Program-made: the position numbers and the translations under genes
The notes under the pieces: generated by a model
The model's database searches: none
Told to the model about the DNA's origin: nothing
Seen by the model: the letters and a program-made list of their open reading frames with translations, nothing else
Part shown: piece by piece, positions 48,421 through 57,075 of the stretch
Position numbering within the stretch: the first letter of the stretch is position 1
Layout: each line of letters opens with the position of its first letter
From: Bdellovibrio sp. 28-41-41
Lineage (GTDB): Bacteria > Bdellovibrionota > Bdellovibrionia > Bdellovibrionales > Bdellovibrionaceae
Length of the DNA stretch: 64,000 nt
Assembly (NCBI GenBank): GCA_002256935.1
Contig: NCGL01000009.1
Coordinates: 1-64,000, forward strand
Reading direction: 5' to 3'

Positions 48421-49419
48421 GTGCCCGAATTTTTTGAAAAGGATTTCATCTTAATTAACCTGGCCATTCTTCAGCGTTTGCACGGGCCGATTCCCTTTGA
48501 TATCTTTATCGAGCGGGCACCTAGTGCGTATACAAAAATTTTTAAGAAAACCTTCTATGTCGATTTTGATCGTATTAAAAAATACACCGAAGAAAAGAAA
48601 GTCCATAATTTTTTCGTTGAGCGTAAAGACTATGATGATTATTTAAAACTAGTGGCTTCGACGTCCCACGATTTTTTCACAAAAGCCGAAGGGAAATCGG
48701 TAGACGAGATCGTTTCTGTCATAAAAGATGTCGCGGACTTGTCACTATTAGAGTTGATGCAGAAGAATGCTGTAAATCCGGAGTCTATTACCTACGCGAC
48801 CAATGCTATCAAAGGCTGTATTACGACGTTAAGCAAAGATAGAACCTCCCTTGTTCGTTTACTTAAATTAATATCAGGACACCCATATTCATTTCGCCAT
48901 TCAATTACGACTGCGGTGTTTTCTCTGTTGTTGGCTAAAGCCGCCAAAATTGAAGGACAGAGAAATTTGGAAATCCTAGGTTTAGGTGCCCTGTTGCATG
49001 ATATCGGTATGAGCATGATCAGTATGCAAATCGAAGATAGAAAAGATTTATCACCCGAAGAATGGAAAGAAATTAAGAGTCATCCCGAAGTCGGTAAACG
49101 AATTTTAGAGGATATAAAAAATGTACCGACCGAAGCAAAACTTATCGTTTTACAACATCATGAGCAGCCCAATGGTAATGGTTATCCCAACAATCTATAC
49201 AGCCGCGACATATTTTTCTTGGCCAAAATTGTTGGGATTGCCGACACGTTTTGCGCTTTGATTTTACCGCGGCCCTATCGAGATCGTGTGTATACAGTGT
49301 ATGAGGCGATTGATGTTATGGTTTATGATCGCGGAAAGTTTGATCAAAAACTAGTAGACCTGTTTGCAACACTTTTTGTTAAGGCGAAAGAGCTTTCGGA
49401 AAAGAAAAAAGTGTCATAA
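48421..49419 (+). CDS. HD-GYP domain cyclic-di-GMP phosphodiesterase
   Basis: 332-aa enzyme expected to degrade c-di-GMP, and likely GMP-containing intermediates, in the cytoplasm. The N-terminal part (1-140) is a non-catalytic helical domain. The HD core carries LLHDIGM near residue 197, HHEQPNGNGYP near 241 with the signature GYP, and further metal ligands in SFRHS and VGIADTF, so active residues are present. It starts with GTG without a strong ribosome site. Layout and length resemble the Bdellovibrio HD-GYP protein Bd1817. No adjacent partner. Confidence 0.9.
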   Translation: MPEFFEKDFILINLAILQRLHGPIPFDIFIERAPSAYTKIFKKTFYVDFDRIKKYTEEKKVHNFFVERKDYDDYLKLVASTSHDFFTKAEGKSVDEIVSVIKDVADLSLLELMQKNAVNPESITYATNAIKGCITTLSKDRTSLVRLLKLISGHPYSFRHSITTAVFSLLLAKAAKIEGQRNLEILGLGALLHDIGMSMISMQIEDRKDLSPEEWKEIKSHPEVGKRILEDIKNVPTEAKLIVLQHHEQPNGNGYPNNLYSRDIFFLAKIVGIADTFCALILPRPYRDRVYTVYEAIDVMVYDRGKFDQKLVDLFATLFVKAKELSEKKKVS

Positions 49420-49442
49420 ATCTGTGATGAAAATAAAAAAAA

Positions 49443-50051
49443 TTACTTTTTAACGTCTGTCTTCGCTGGTGTCGCAGCCGCAGGTGTAGTTGTTGATGTC
49501 GGTGTCAGTGTAAGATCAGGCAGCCCTGGTAAACCAGGAATTTCAGGTACTCCACCAGGTGTTAAAGGTGTCACTGGGGTTGCTGGCGGCACTACAGGTG
49601 CTTTTTTAGGAGGCTCTGGAGGCAGAGGTAGCGGCGGAGGGTATGATCCTGTGTTGATAAATAATGATTCATCTTCACACGCTTTTAGAAGACCTAGGCG
49701 ATTGAACTCTGTAGGGAATCGGGCCACCATAGATATAGATCGATTTGATGGAATCGTTTTATCGGGACCGGCTTTTTTTGAATTTGGAATTTCAGTTTCT
49801 TGAGCTTTGCCAAATATAGATTTCTTTACGTTCACATTGTAAAGCTCTTGTCTTTGGAGAATTTTGATTTTCATTGTAACTGTGTATTTGTATTCAGTCG
49901 TCGCATAACCACTGTTTGTGTAATCACCCGTAATTGAGCAGCCTTCAGCAGCGACGATTTTTTCGTCAATCACTCGCGCCTTTTGAACCACTTTATTTGC
50001 GGCCAAAGTTACAACAGAAGATAAAAGCAACGTTACAAATATTAGTTTCAT
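49443..50051 (-). CDS. Exported protein with a Pro/Thr-rich C-terminal tail
   Basis: 202 aa from ATG 50051 (AGGAGA 6 nt upstream); the frame extends to 50081. Signal peptide MKLIFVTLLLSSVVTLAANK, then a globular part of about 120 residues with a likely disulphide (CSIT near 40 and ACEDE near 125), then a low-complexity tail dominated by Pro, Thr, Ala and Gly (from about 140 to the end). Such tails often span peptidoglycan or act as surface linkers. No family is recognised. It is transcribed away from copy B of the structured element. Confidence 0.68.
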   Translation of the reverse strand: MKLIFVTLLLSSVVTLAANKVVQKARVIDEKIVAAEGCSITGDYTNSGYATTEYKYTVTMKIKILQRQELYNVNVKKSIFGKAQETEIPNSKKAGPDKTIPSNRSISMVARFPTEFNRLGLLKACEDESLFINTGSYPPPLPLPPEPPKKAPVVPPATPVTPLTPGGVPEIPGLPGLPDLTLTPTSTTTPAAATPAKTDVKK

Positions 50052-50160
50052 AAAATCTCCTAAGGGGTCTTTTATCCTCAACTAAAGAGCGGCGACAAGG
50101 AAAGAATTTGGGATTGTAAATGGGGCAGGGTTTTCGTTGGTTTTAGAAAATATTTCATTG

Positions 50161-50457
50161 GAAAAACCCCGGATTTTAGAAAGGGATGGCTGTCTTCTTT
50201 CTAAAACCGTTTTGGGGGTGGTTGCGGGGATCTTCCTCTTGATGGAGACTTTGTATTTTAGGAGGACGCCATCCATGGCTCAGGCAGCCGGTTGGCTACG
50301 CCAACATTACCGCATCCATGCGGCGGCTAGGCGCCCCCGGCTGAGCCTCCTAAAATACAAAGTCTCCATCAAGAGGAAGACCGAGCTTGACTTGGGTTTT
50401 AGAAAGAAAACAGCTCTCCAGTATTAAAAAATTACCCACGCCGCTACCTTTTTTTGT
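50161..50457. ncRNA. Structured repeat element, copy B (candidate RNA or hairpin mobile element)
   Basis: Homologue of 6696-6969. Shared boxes: GAAAAACCCC (50161-50170), GCGGGGATCTTC (50224-50235), GGAAGACCGAGCTTGA plus TTGG (50375-50395), A-rich block ending CACGCC (50437-50442; 62 nt after the previous box start, identical spacing to copy A) and T7 (50449-50455). The hairpin is striking: 50231-50265 and 50346-50380 are a perfect 35-bp inverted repeat. Outside an asymmetric internal loop, a second stem of 20 bp with one mismatch closes the structure (50189-50208 with 50395-50414). The 80-nt loop is GC-rich and itself folds (GTTGG/CCAAC at 50291-50305, CCGCAT/ATGCGG at 50310-50323). It lies between divergent genes; the strand is not certain. 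Confidence 0.65.
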
Positions 50458-50552
50458 GTCGTTGGTATTTTGTGCTATCGAAAAAATTAATCTGACTGCG
50501 ATTTAGTTACTATACGGTTTACAAACCTCTAAAACTGCTGAAAAATATCCTT

Positions 50553-51008
50553 ATGAGTGTTTGGGATGTTGTTTTTTTATTGCCGTTTGGTTTGGGCTTG
50601 TACTTGTTTGTCAAAACGCCAATTGGTGTTCGGTATCAAACGGAAACTTGGATGGATCCGGTTGTTGGGTTCACTATGATTTTTATTTCTGCTGTTTATT
50701 TTTATTTTGCTCATGTTTCTGGGCAATTGGCACCTGAAGGGGATCGTTCGCCGTGTGGACGTTTGTCAAAGCAAATTGAGTGTTATAATTTATCTGAAGA
50801 AACATGTATGTCGGCGTGGACGTCATCCGGTGGGGATTGTGAAGATAGGTTAGCGGCTATTAGAAAAGTCCGACCATCCTTTTTAACAGGGAATTTTTTA
50901 GAGACCTGTATCGGTAAGAATTTTGATAAAAGTATGCATTACAACCGAAAAAATGAAGCGACGGCATCCTGCCAAACGTATTTTCAAAAAATAGATCAGC
51001 GTGATTAA
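50553..51008 (+). CDS. Small membrane protein with a Cys-rich outer domain
   Basis: 151-aa protein with two hydrophobic segments (about residues 5-24 and 36-56) and a following domain with six cysteines (CGRL, ECYN, TCMS, DCED, TCIG, SCQT), suggesting three disulphides in the periplasm. No family is recognised. The ATG lacks a clear ribosome site. The MBL-fold gene starts 3 nt after its stop, so both are probably on one transcript. Confidence 0.68.
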   Translation: MSVWDVVFLLPFGLGLYLFVKTPIGVRYQTETWMDPVVGFTMIFISAVYFYFAHVSGQLAPEGDRSPCGRLSKQIECYNLSEETCMSAWTSSGGDCEDRLAAIRKVRPSFLTGNFLETCIGKNFDKSMHYNRKNEATASCQTYFQKIDQRD

Positions 51009-51011
51009 TGT

Positions 51012-52361
51012 ATGAATTTAAAAATTTCCAGAATCCTTCATGCTGGTTATGTTTTTGAATGCGAAACTACGCAAATATTATTTGATCCTATTTTTGAAAA
51101 TCCATTTAGTCGTAACTGTCACGCGTTTCCCGAAATAAAGTTTGATATCAACCAGATTAAAAACATGCGCCCGGACGCCGTTTTTATTTCGCACTATCAC
51201 GATGATCATTGCTCGATGGAGAGCTTGAACCTGTTAGACCGATCAACACCGATATATATATTCTGTATTCACGAAGAAATGCTTGAATTGATTGGCAGTC
51301 TTGGATTTAAAGCCGTTTATGCTGTGCAGTTAAATGAATCGATCGTGATCGGCGCTCTACAAGTCATTCCAAGGCGAGCGCTGGATGAAGATGTCGATTG
51401 CCTGTATCATATCAAAGGGGCTGGGTTAAATATTTTAAACGTTGTCGATTCATGGATTGATCACGACACATTACAGTTACTGAAGGAGAATGGCCCTTGG
51501 GATATGGTCCTTTGGCCATTTCAAACCATGCGTGAAATCGAAGTGTTAAGCCCTTCGCGGTTTGCTGGTGTTAATACTGAATTTCCAACGGAATGGATCG
51601 ATCAGATTAAAGAATTAAATCCGCGAATGATCGTGCCTAGTTCGTGTCAGTTTATTCACGAGTCTTGGTCGTGGTACAATCAGGCGTATTTTCCAATTAG
51701 CTATCAGAAGTTTGGTCAGGTTATAAAGTCTGCGCTTCCGCAAACAATCGTAGTTAGGCTAAATCCCGGAGTGTCTGTCACGATGACTTCGACGGATTCT
51801 TATATGTCATCGCCATTGCCCTGGATACAAACACAAGGTAATCAAGATCTAGATTACAAATTTCAAGAAAGCCAATCTGTCCCAACGACATCGACTGTCG
51901 CTGCGAAGATTTCACCTGTGGGAAAAAAAGAGTGCGAGCGAGTGTATACCTATTGCCAATATGAGTTAGTCGAAAGGTACTGCACTCTTTATATTGATGA
52001 GGATAGTTTCTTTCAAAAACCCCGAACATGGCGTTTAAACCTGTACGACCATTTAGGCCAGGTCAAAGAATTTAATTATAGGATTCAGGGAAACTTGATT
52101 GCACCGATTGAAAAAGGTGATTATCCCATCAACTGGTTAACGGAAGTTCCTGTGGCTAAAGTATACAACGCCCTTGAGCTAGGTGAATCGCTAACCAGTA
52201 TGTATATGCGAATCAATGACACGCGATTTGATGATCAAACGGAAAGTGATTTAATAGATATTGATTTACTAGATGATCCGCTGGTGCGCTGTCTTTTTGA
52301 TGGTGTTTTTGGCGCCTACCAAAAAGCACAGCTAAAGCGAATTAAAAACGTTTTGGCCTAA
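51012..52361 (+). CDS. Metallo-beta-lactamase-fold hydrolase
   Basis: 449-aa protein. The N-terminal MBL domain shows the zinc motif ISHYHDDHC near residue 57, with FDPIFENPF before it and further ligands plausible in VVDSWIDHDT near 155. The C-terminal 180 residues form a separate region without a recognised domain, containing a Cys-rich YTYCQYELVERYCTLYIDED segment. MBL-fold enzymes of this UlaG/NAPE-PLD-like type hydrolyse diverse phospho- or lactone substrates; the specific reaction is unknown. It starts 3 nt after the small membrane protein and ends overlapping yajQ tail-to-tail by 4 nt. Confidence 0.82.
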   Translation: MNLKISRILHAGYVFECETTQILFDPIFENPFSRNCHAFPEIKFDINQIKNMRPDAVFISHYHDDHCSMESLNLLDRSTPIYIFCIHEEMLELIGSLGFKAVYAVQLNESIVIGALQVIPRRALDEDVDCLYHIKGAGLNILNVVDSWIDHDTLQLLKENGPWDMVLWPFQTMREIEVLSPSRFAGVNTEFPTEWIDQIKELNPRMIVPSSCQFIHESWSWYNQAYFPISYQKFGQVIKSALPQTIVVRLNPGVSVTMTSTDSYMSSPLPWIQTQGNQDLDYKFQESQSVPTTSTVAAKISPVGKKECERVYTYCQYELVERYCTLYIDEDSFFQKPRTWRLNLYDHLGQVKEFNYRIQGNLIAPIEKGDYPINWLTEVPVAKVYNALELGESLTSMYMRINDTRFDDQTESDLIDIDLLDDPLVRCLFDGVFGAYQKAQLKRIKNVLA

Positions 52362-52849
52362 GCGCGCATATTGTTGTATTGCAAAGGTACCGGGAAGTTT
52401 TGGCCTCGCAATTGAGACATTGTTTCCTGAAGTTCATCTATGCTTTTAGATGTTACTCGAACTTTGTCGTCCATGATTTGTGGCTGCACTTTAAGTTTTG
52501 AATCTTTTATGAATTTAACGATATCTTTAGCGACTTCTTTTTCTAAGCCCTGTTGAAGTTTTATTTTCTGACGAAGAGTTTTGCCGCCCGCAGGTTCTGA
52601 CTGTTCTAATTTGAATGCTTTTAAATCAATACCGCGTTTGCCAGCTTTGTTTAGGATGATGCTCGAGATGGCTTCCATTTTGTAATCATCTTCTGCTTGG
52701 ATTACGATTTCATTTTTTTCTTTGTCCCATTTGATTTCAGCGTTGCTGCCTTTGAAATCATATCGGCCATCGACTTCTTTGCGGGCCTGATTGATCGCAT
52801 TGTCGACTTCTTGCATGTTTAGTTCTGAAACGATATCGAATGATGGCAT
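52358..52849 (-). CDS. yajQ: YajQ-family cyclic-di-GMP/nucleotide-binding protein
   Basis: 163-aa protein of the YajQ (UPF0234) family; opening MPSFDIVSELNMQEVDNAI, then RYDFKGS and the C-terminal VRVTSKSIDELQETMSQLR, all characteristic. It has two ferredoxin-like halves. Some homologues bind c-di-GMP and act as transcription co-regulators; whether this one does is unknown, but an HD-GYP enzyme lies 3 kb away. AGGAGA precedes the ATG. Length is standard. Confidence 0.93.
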   Translation of the reverse strand: MPSFDIVSELNMQEVDNAINQARKEVDGRYDFKGSNAEIKWDKEKNEIVIQAEDDYKMEAISSIILNKAGKRGIDLKAFKLEQSEPAGGKTLRQKIKLQQGLEKEVAKDIVKFIKDSKLKVQPQIMDDKVRVTSKSIDELQETMSQLRGQNFPVPLQYNNMRA

Positions 52850-52867
52850 AAATCTCCTAAGGTGATT

Positions 52868-53200
52868 CTAAACTTCTTCTACAGAAAAGATCAAAAGTTT
52901 TCCTTGTTCATGGGAATAGGTATTAGCTTGAGCCGCTTTGGTTTCTGCAATTTCACGCGTGTAGACCGAGATAACACCATGACCTGTTGTGTGAGCTGTA
53001 AGCATAATGTGTTTAGCTTGTTCCTCATTTTTTTGGAAGATCATTCGTAGAACTTCAACCACAAAGGCGCGCGGGGTGAATTGATCGTTATGGACTACGA
53101 CTGCGTACATAGCTGGGGTTTTTAGACGTTCTTGAACGATAATGCCAGTCTGCTGTCCATCGCCCGGGCGATCATTGTTTTCAGAATTGTGAATTTGCAT
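52868..53200 (-). CDS. clpS: ATP-dependent Clp protease adaptor ClpS
   Basis: 110-aa adaptor that delivers N-degron substrates to ClpAP. Core motif YAVVVHNDQFTPRAFVVEVL near residue 33 includes the conserved HND-x-x-T pocket; AKHIMLTAHTTGHGVISVYTREIAETK follows, and its His is part of the N-end-rule pocket. The unstructured N-terminal 28 residues are normal for the family. clpA is not next to it here. AGGGG precedes the ATG. It is parallel with yajQ, 18 nt apart, possibly one transcript. Confidence 0.95.
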   Translation of the reverse strand: MQIHNSENNDRPGDGQQTGIIVQERLKTPAMYAVVVHNDQFTPRAFVVEVLRMIFQKNEEQAKHIMLTAHTTGHGVISVYTREIAETKAAQANTYSHEQGKLLIFSVEEV

Positions 53201-53275
53201 TATTTTCCCCTTTTATAGGTTCTTAATTATATTGCGGCTTACTTTATCGCATTTTTGCATTAAGATCTAGAACTT

Positions 53276-54427
53276 ATGAATGGGTCGGCTAATACTCAAA
53301 TCAAAATAATGGATTCTGTGCTGAAAATTGGGAGCGCCGCTTGGGCGGCACTCGAGGTTCCTGATTTTCCATTCACTGACTACACATTTTTATCGGCTCT
53401 AGAGGAAACTCACTGTCTAGGCACACGAACGGGATGGACTCCGATCTATATTACAGCGTGGAGCGAGGATCATTTGGTTGGCGCTCTGATTTTATATGCA
53501 AAAGATAACAGCTACGGCGAATTCATTTTTGATTTTGGCTGGGCTGATGCAGCCAACAACGCCGGTATTGAATACTATCCCAAATTAATTTCAGCTATAC
53601 CTTTTACGCCCGTAACAGGATCGAAAATTTTGCTGGCGGCTGACGAAGGCCAAGACCAAACTCGTGGCGATCTTGTTCAGGCGGCTAAAGAGCTGATGTG
53701 CACCGCCGATGCCAGTTCACTGCATTTTTTATTTATTCCAGAGACAGAGCGAGTGTTGTTTCAGAATCAAGGGTTTTTTATTCGCCATAGTTTTCAATAC
53801 CACTGGGCTAATCATGGTTACGGCAGTTTTGAATCCTTTCTTTCCTGTTTGACCGGTAAACGCCGCCGAGAAGTCGTTCGTGAACGCAATCAGGTCATTA
53901 AACAAAATATTCAAATTAAGCAGTACACTGGCGATCAACTGACCGCCGAGCAAGCCGATATAATGCATTTGTTTTATCAAAGTACGATGGATAAAAAACA
54001 GGGATTTGAGTTTTTGACGGCCGAATTCTTCCAAACAGTTTTCTCGACAATGAAAGACAAGATTATGCTCGTTCTTGCTTATCATGGGAGTGATAGACCC
54101 GTAGCTGGGGCATTAAATTTTATCGGGACTCAGCGATTGTTTGGTCGCTATTGGGGCTGTTTAGCGGAATACCGCGCGCTTCATTTTGAAGTTTGCTACT
54201 ATCAAGGTATTGATTTTTGCATTAAAAATAAATTAGGAATTTTTGAGGCGGGCGCGCAGGGCGAGCACAAATTCCAACGTGGGTTTTTGCCGACGTTGAC
54301 CTACAGCGCCCATCAAATCCAGCACCCAGGCCTGAATCATGCGATTGCTGATTTTGTGGAACGTGAGAAAGCCCAATTGAAGTTGTTGTTTAAGGATTAT
54401 GACGGGCATAATCCTTATCAAGTTTAA
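53276..54427 (+). CDS. COG3146/FemAB-like acyltransferase
   Basis: 383-aa protein of the peptidoglycan biosynthesis/recognition family (FemAB-like GNAT fold). Typical segments: FLSALEETHCLGTRTGWTP near residue 43, FIFDFGWADA near 84, KRRREVVRERNQV near 198, and the C-terminal YYQGIDFCIKNKLGIFEAGAQGEHKFQRGF near 310. The acyl acceptor is unknown; related FemAB enzymes transfer amino acids to peptidoglycan. No ribosome site is visible at ATG 53276; ATG 53309 is an alternative. It ends 3 nt before the convergent DUF4153 gene. Confidence 0.82.
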   Translation: MNGSANTQIKIMDSVLKIGSAAWAALEVPDFPFTDYTFLSALEETHCLGTRTGWTPIYITAWSEDHLVGALILYAKDNSYGEFIFDFGWADAANNAGIEYYPKLISAIPFTPVTGSKILLAADEGQDQTRGDLVQAAKELMCTADASSLHFLFIPETERVLFQNQGFFIRHSFQYHWANHGYGSFESFLSCLTGKRRREVVRERNQVIKQNIQIKQYTGDQLTAEQADIMHLFYQSTMDKKQGFEFLTAEFFQTVFSTMKDKIMLVLAYHGSDRPVAGALNFIGTQRLFGRYWGCLAEYRALHFEVCYYQGIDFCIKNKLGIFEAGAQGEHKFQRGFLPTLTYSAHQIQHPGLNHAIADFVEREKAQLKLLFKDYDGHNPYQV

Positions 54428-54430
54428 ATT

Positions 54431-56239
54431 TTATTTTAATAATCGAACAATCAGCATGCCAGAAACAGAATATGTTCGCTTTTTGTCGTCCGTGCCTTCG
54501 GCTTGCAGAAAGCTTGGCATAAACGTACCTTCGAGGAATTCATTTTTTATTTTGAATCTGACTTTGCGATCATTGTCTTTTTCTTCGGACATCATTTTTA
54601 TAATTGGCTTAAGATCTTCGACCAGAATATCCGTGTTTCCCTCGCGAATGATCAGTTTAAATTCAGCACGATCGACTACAACTGAGTAGCTTTTATTGCG
54701 TGCCGGTACAGTTACGATTCGGGTTTGGTAAGAATCTACTAAGAAATATAGAATATCAGGCTCAATAAATTCGGCGCGGTATTCAGCATAGAAGTTTTTA
54801 GTCGCTGACGGTGAGTAAGCATTACGATCGAAATTAGTCGGAACATTGAACTTTCGATGCATGAACGCATCGACGTCCTGATAGATCATGTATGATTGTT
54901 TTTTTCTCGATATTTCTTCTAGGGTTTTTGTGTCATCAGTATTGAACAGCTTAGGTATTTCATCTGTCCCGTGTGATGAGATAATGTACACCAAGGTCTC
55001 TTTTAATTCATAGGCATCATCTTTCGAAAACTCGATTTCATTTTTTACAATCATGCCGTCTTTAAGCGCATTGTATTTGGTAAGTATACTTGTAAGTCGC
55101 GCCGATTGACTGCGCCAAGAGACTTGATAGATTCCCCAAGGGCCAAACGAAGTTAAAAATGTCAGTACGAATAACGAAACTGGTATAATAACTATATTTT
55201 TTGTTTTTGACGCCAAATTGTAAATGGCGATACCCAATAACCACAGACAAAGAAGAATTAAAATATAGCGCTTTTCTGTGAGCTGGTATTGATGAACACG
55301 CTGCCAGATCGACGTTAGTCCCATAATTATCAGAGGAATGATGCTGATGTAGTAAACGGTCTGAAATTTCTTCATCCATCTATTTTCTTCCTGATGAAAA
55401 AATGAATTCATCATAAGTAATGCAAAGACACCCAGTATGGCCGCGGCAGATACGAGCCAAGAAATCATACCTTGCGGCCAAACACCGCTGATCAGAATCT
55501 TGATCATGTACGAATATAATATAAAAATATAAACCGCGTTAAGTGGAACTAAGATATATTGGCAAAATATTTTTAAAAGCGGCGGCGAATTGTGCTGCGA
55601 ATCCAGAATTTCGACGTTTTCATCGGGAACTAGGGCTAAGAAGTGGAAAGTGGAAATGGAAACCAGGCAAAGCGCGCACAAGTGAAAGTATGCCGTTTCG
55701 TGAACGGTGATTTCTAATAACGAGCTCATTGCTTTTAACGCTAAAAGAAGACCAATAAATAACGATCCTCCAAAGAAACGACTGATTAAAAACGCGATAA
55801 ATAGCCGATAGTTGAAATTCCAAAATGCTTTCGGACGCGCCGATTTGATAAATGCCGCAAATGCGACCAACAAATGAGAATACAAAACCCATTGAAGAAA
55901 ACGAATAATTTCGCCGCTGCCGTTATGAGTTTGTCGCCAAAAATAGAAGCTGACTATCGGAACTAAACTGAAATAGGGAATTGTCCAGTTTGGAAGTTTT
56001 ATCCACGCGGGTTTGTTTTCAGCAAATAGTTGAAAAGCAATTGATAGCGGCAAGCCGAGCGCCAAAACTAAAAGGAAGTCATATACTGGATCATTTTCTT
56101 CAATTTGAATTTTATTTTGGATTGATGTCATTATGGTAAAACTAGCTACGACAACAATGACAGATGTTAAGGGAAAACGTTGTAAAACGCGAACAAACTC
56201 ATTTTTTAAATGGGAAACCGAAGGGAAACGGAACGACAT
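54431..56239 (-). CDS. DUF4153 polytopic membrane protein
   Basis: 602 aa from ATG 56239, favoured over GTG 56245 because AGGAG is 5-6 nt before the ATG. About eleven hydrophobic segments occupy residues 20-385, followed by a soluble C-terminal domain of about 215 residues, with a YDFLLVLALGLPLSIAFQL and SYMIKILISGVWPQ pattern as in DUF4153 proteins. The function of this family is not established. The C-terminal domain may sit in the periplasm. It is a single gene between convergent and divergent neighbours. Confidence 0.8.
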   Translation of the reverse strand: MSFRFPSVSHLKNEFVRVLQRFPLTSVIVVVASFTIMTSIQNKIQIEENDPVYDFLLVLALGLPLSIAFQLFAENKPAWIKLPNWTIPYFSLVPIVSFYFWRQTHNGSGEIIRFLQWVLYSHLLVAFAAFIKSARPKAFWNFNYRLFIAFLISRFFGGSLFIGLLLALKAMSSLLEITVHETAYFHLCALCLVSISTFHFLALVPDENVEILDSQHNSPPLLKIFCQYILVPLNAVYIFILYSYMIKILISGVWPQGMISWLVSAAAILGVFALLMMNSFFHQEENRWMKKFQTVYYISIIPLIIMGLTSIWQRVHQYQLTEKRYILILLCLWLLGIAIYNLASKTKNIVIIPVSLFVLTFLTSFGPWGIYQVSWRSQSARLTSILTKYNALKDGMIVKNEIEFSKDDAYELKETLVYIISSHGTDEIPKLFNTDDTKTLEEISRKKQSYMIYQDVDAFMHRKFNVPTNFDRNAYSPSATKNFYAEYRAEFIEPDILYFLVDSYQTRIVTVPARNKSYSVVVDRAEFKLIIREGNTDILVEDLKPIIKMMSEEKDNDRKVRFKIKNEFLEGTFMPSFLQAEGTDDKKRTYSVSGMLIVRLLK

Positions 56240-56406
56240 CGACACTCCTAAGCTTTAACTTTGATTTGATAACGTCTTAGCGGCTGCGTCCAGCTAAATC
56301 CCTATGGGTAACACAACAAATGAGGCTTTTTTCTACACCGAAAAATTTTTTTTAATTTCGTATTGATGGAACTGTTTTTTATTCCTAGGATTTCGTTGGA
56401 GGGTTT

Positions 56407-56943
56407 ATGAAAAATGGATTTCTATTATTTTTATTGGCTTTAGGTTTTTCAGTTTCATCGATGGCGGCGGATGCCTCTTTGCTAATGGCAAATGTATCGC
56501 AGATGCAGGCAGGTTCCGTTCCGGCGCAGAACTGGAATAAACTTTTAGATATTGTTCAGAAGAAAGGCCAAACTCTAGAAACTGAGTATGGCGACTACGT
56601 TTATGTCGAGCATATTGAACCTATGGATAAAACGCTGCCTCATGTAGCTAATTACTTTAGTTTGGTGGGCGGTAGAGATGCTACTGGTCAATTTAACTTT
56701 GGACGCATTGAGGTCGTGAGTGAGAGTTGGCAGCAAGATCAAGATGGCAATTGGGTGATTGATCAGTATCTATATCGAATCTCTCCTGAGGGCGAAATTA
56801 TCAGCACTAGCCACGTTAATATGGTTCAAACCAAAGACCGTCAAATTCTGAAATACGACTCAGCTGGGTTAGACGAGGCCGCTTCGAAGTCTAATTGGCA
56901 GCGCATTCTAAACAATTGGTATGTTCAGATTGGGTTAGATTAA
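56407..56943 (+). CDS. Exported hypothetical protein
   Basis: 178-aa protein with a signal peptide (MKNGFLLFLLALGFSVSSMAAD). GGAGGG lies 6 nt before the ATG. The mature part is beta-rich with aromatic residues (YGDYVYVEHIEP, WVIDQYLYRISPEG), with no recognised family and no cysteines. Probably periplasmic. It reads in the same direction as the next small exported protein but is separated from it by about 130 nt. Confidence 0.68.
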   Translation: MKNGFLLFLLALGFSVSSMAADASLLMANVSQMQAGSVPAQNWNKLLDIVQKKGQTLETEYGDYVYVEHIEPMDKTLPHVANYFSLVGGRDATGQFNFGRIEVVSESWQQDQDGNWVIDQYLYRISPEGEIISTSHVNMVQTKDRQILKYDSAGLDEAASKSNWQRILNNWYVQIGLD

Positions 56944-57075
56944 TTAGTTCAAATGGATGTTTGAAAATTATTCAAAATCGAATGGCAAAATGAGGCGATT
57001 TACGGTTGACGATGTGAGGGTATGTTCGATAGTTCCTTGGTGGAACTAAAAAACGTATTTTTAAAAGGAGACTTT

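Noticed and set aside
50189-50414. 6S RNA as identity of copy B
   Set aside because: Closing stem, bubble and terminal stem are reminiscent, but the terminal stem is a perfect 35 bp, arms are not conserved between the two copies, and the boxes do not match the 6S central-bubble sequence as I know it.
50137-50427. 96-codon open frame across copy B, and similar frames at 6662-7060 across copy A
   Set aside because: They run through the inverted repeats, have no ribosome site, and encode low-plausibility Arg-rich products; explained by the repeat structure.
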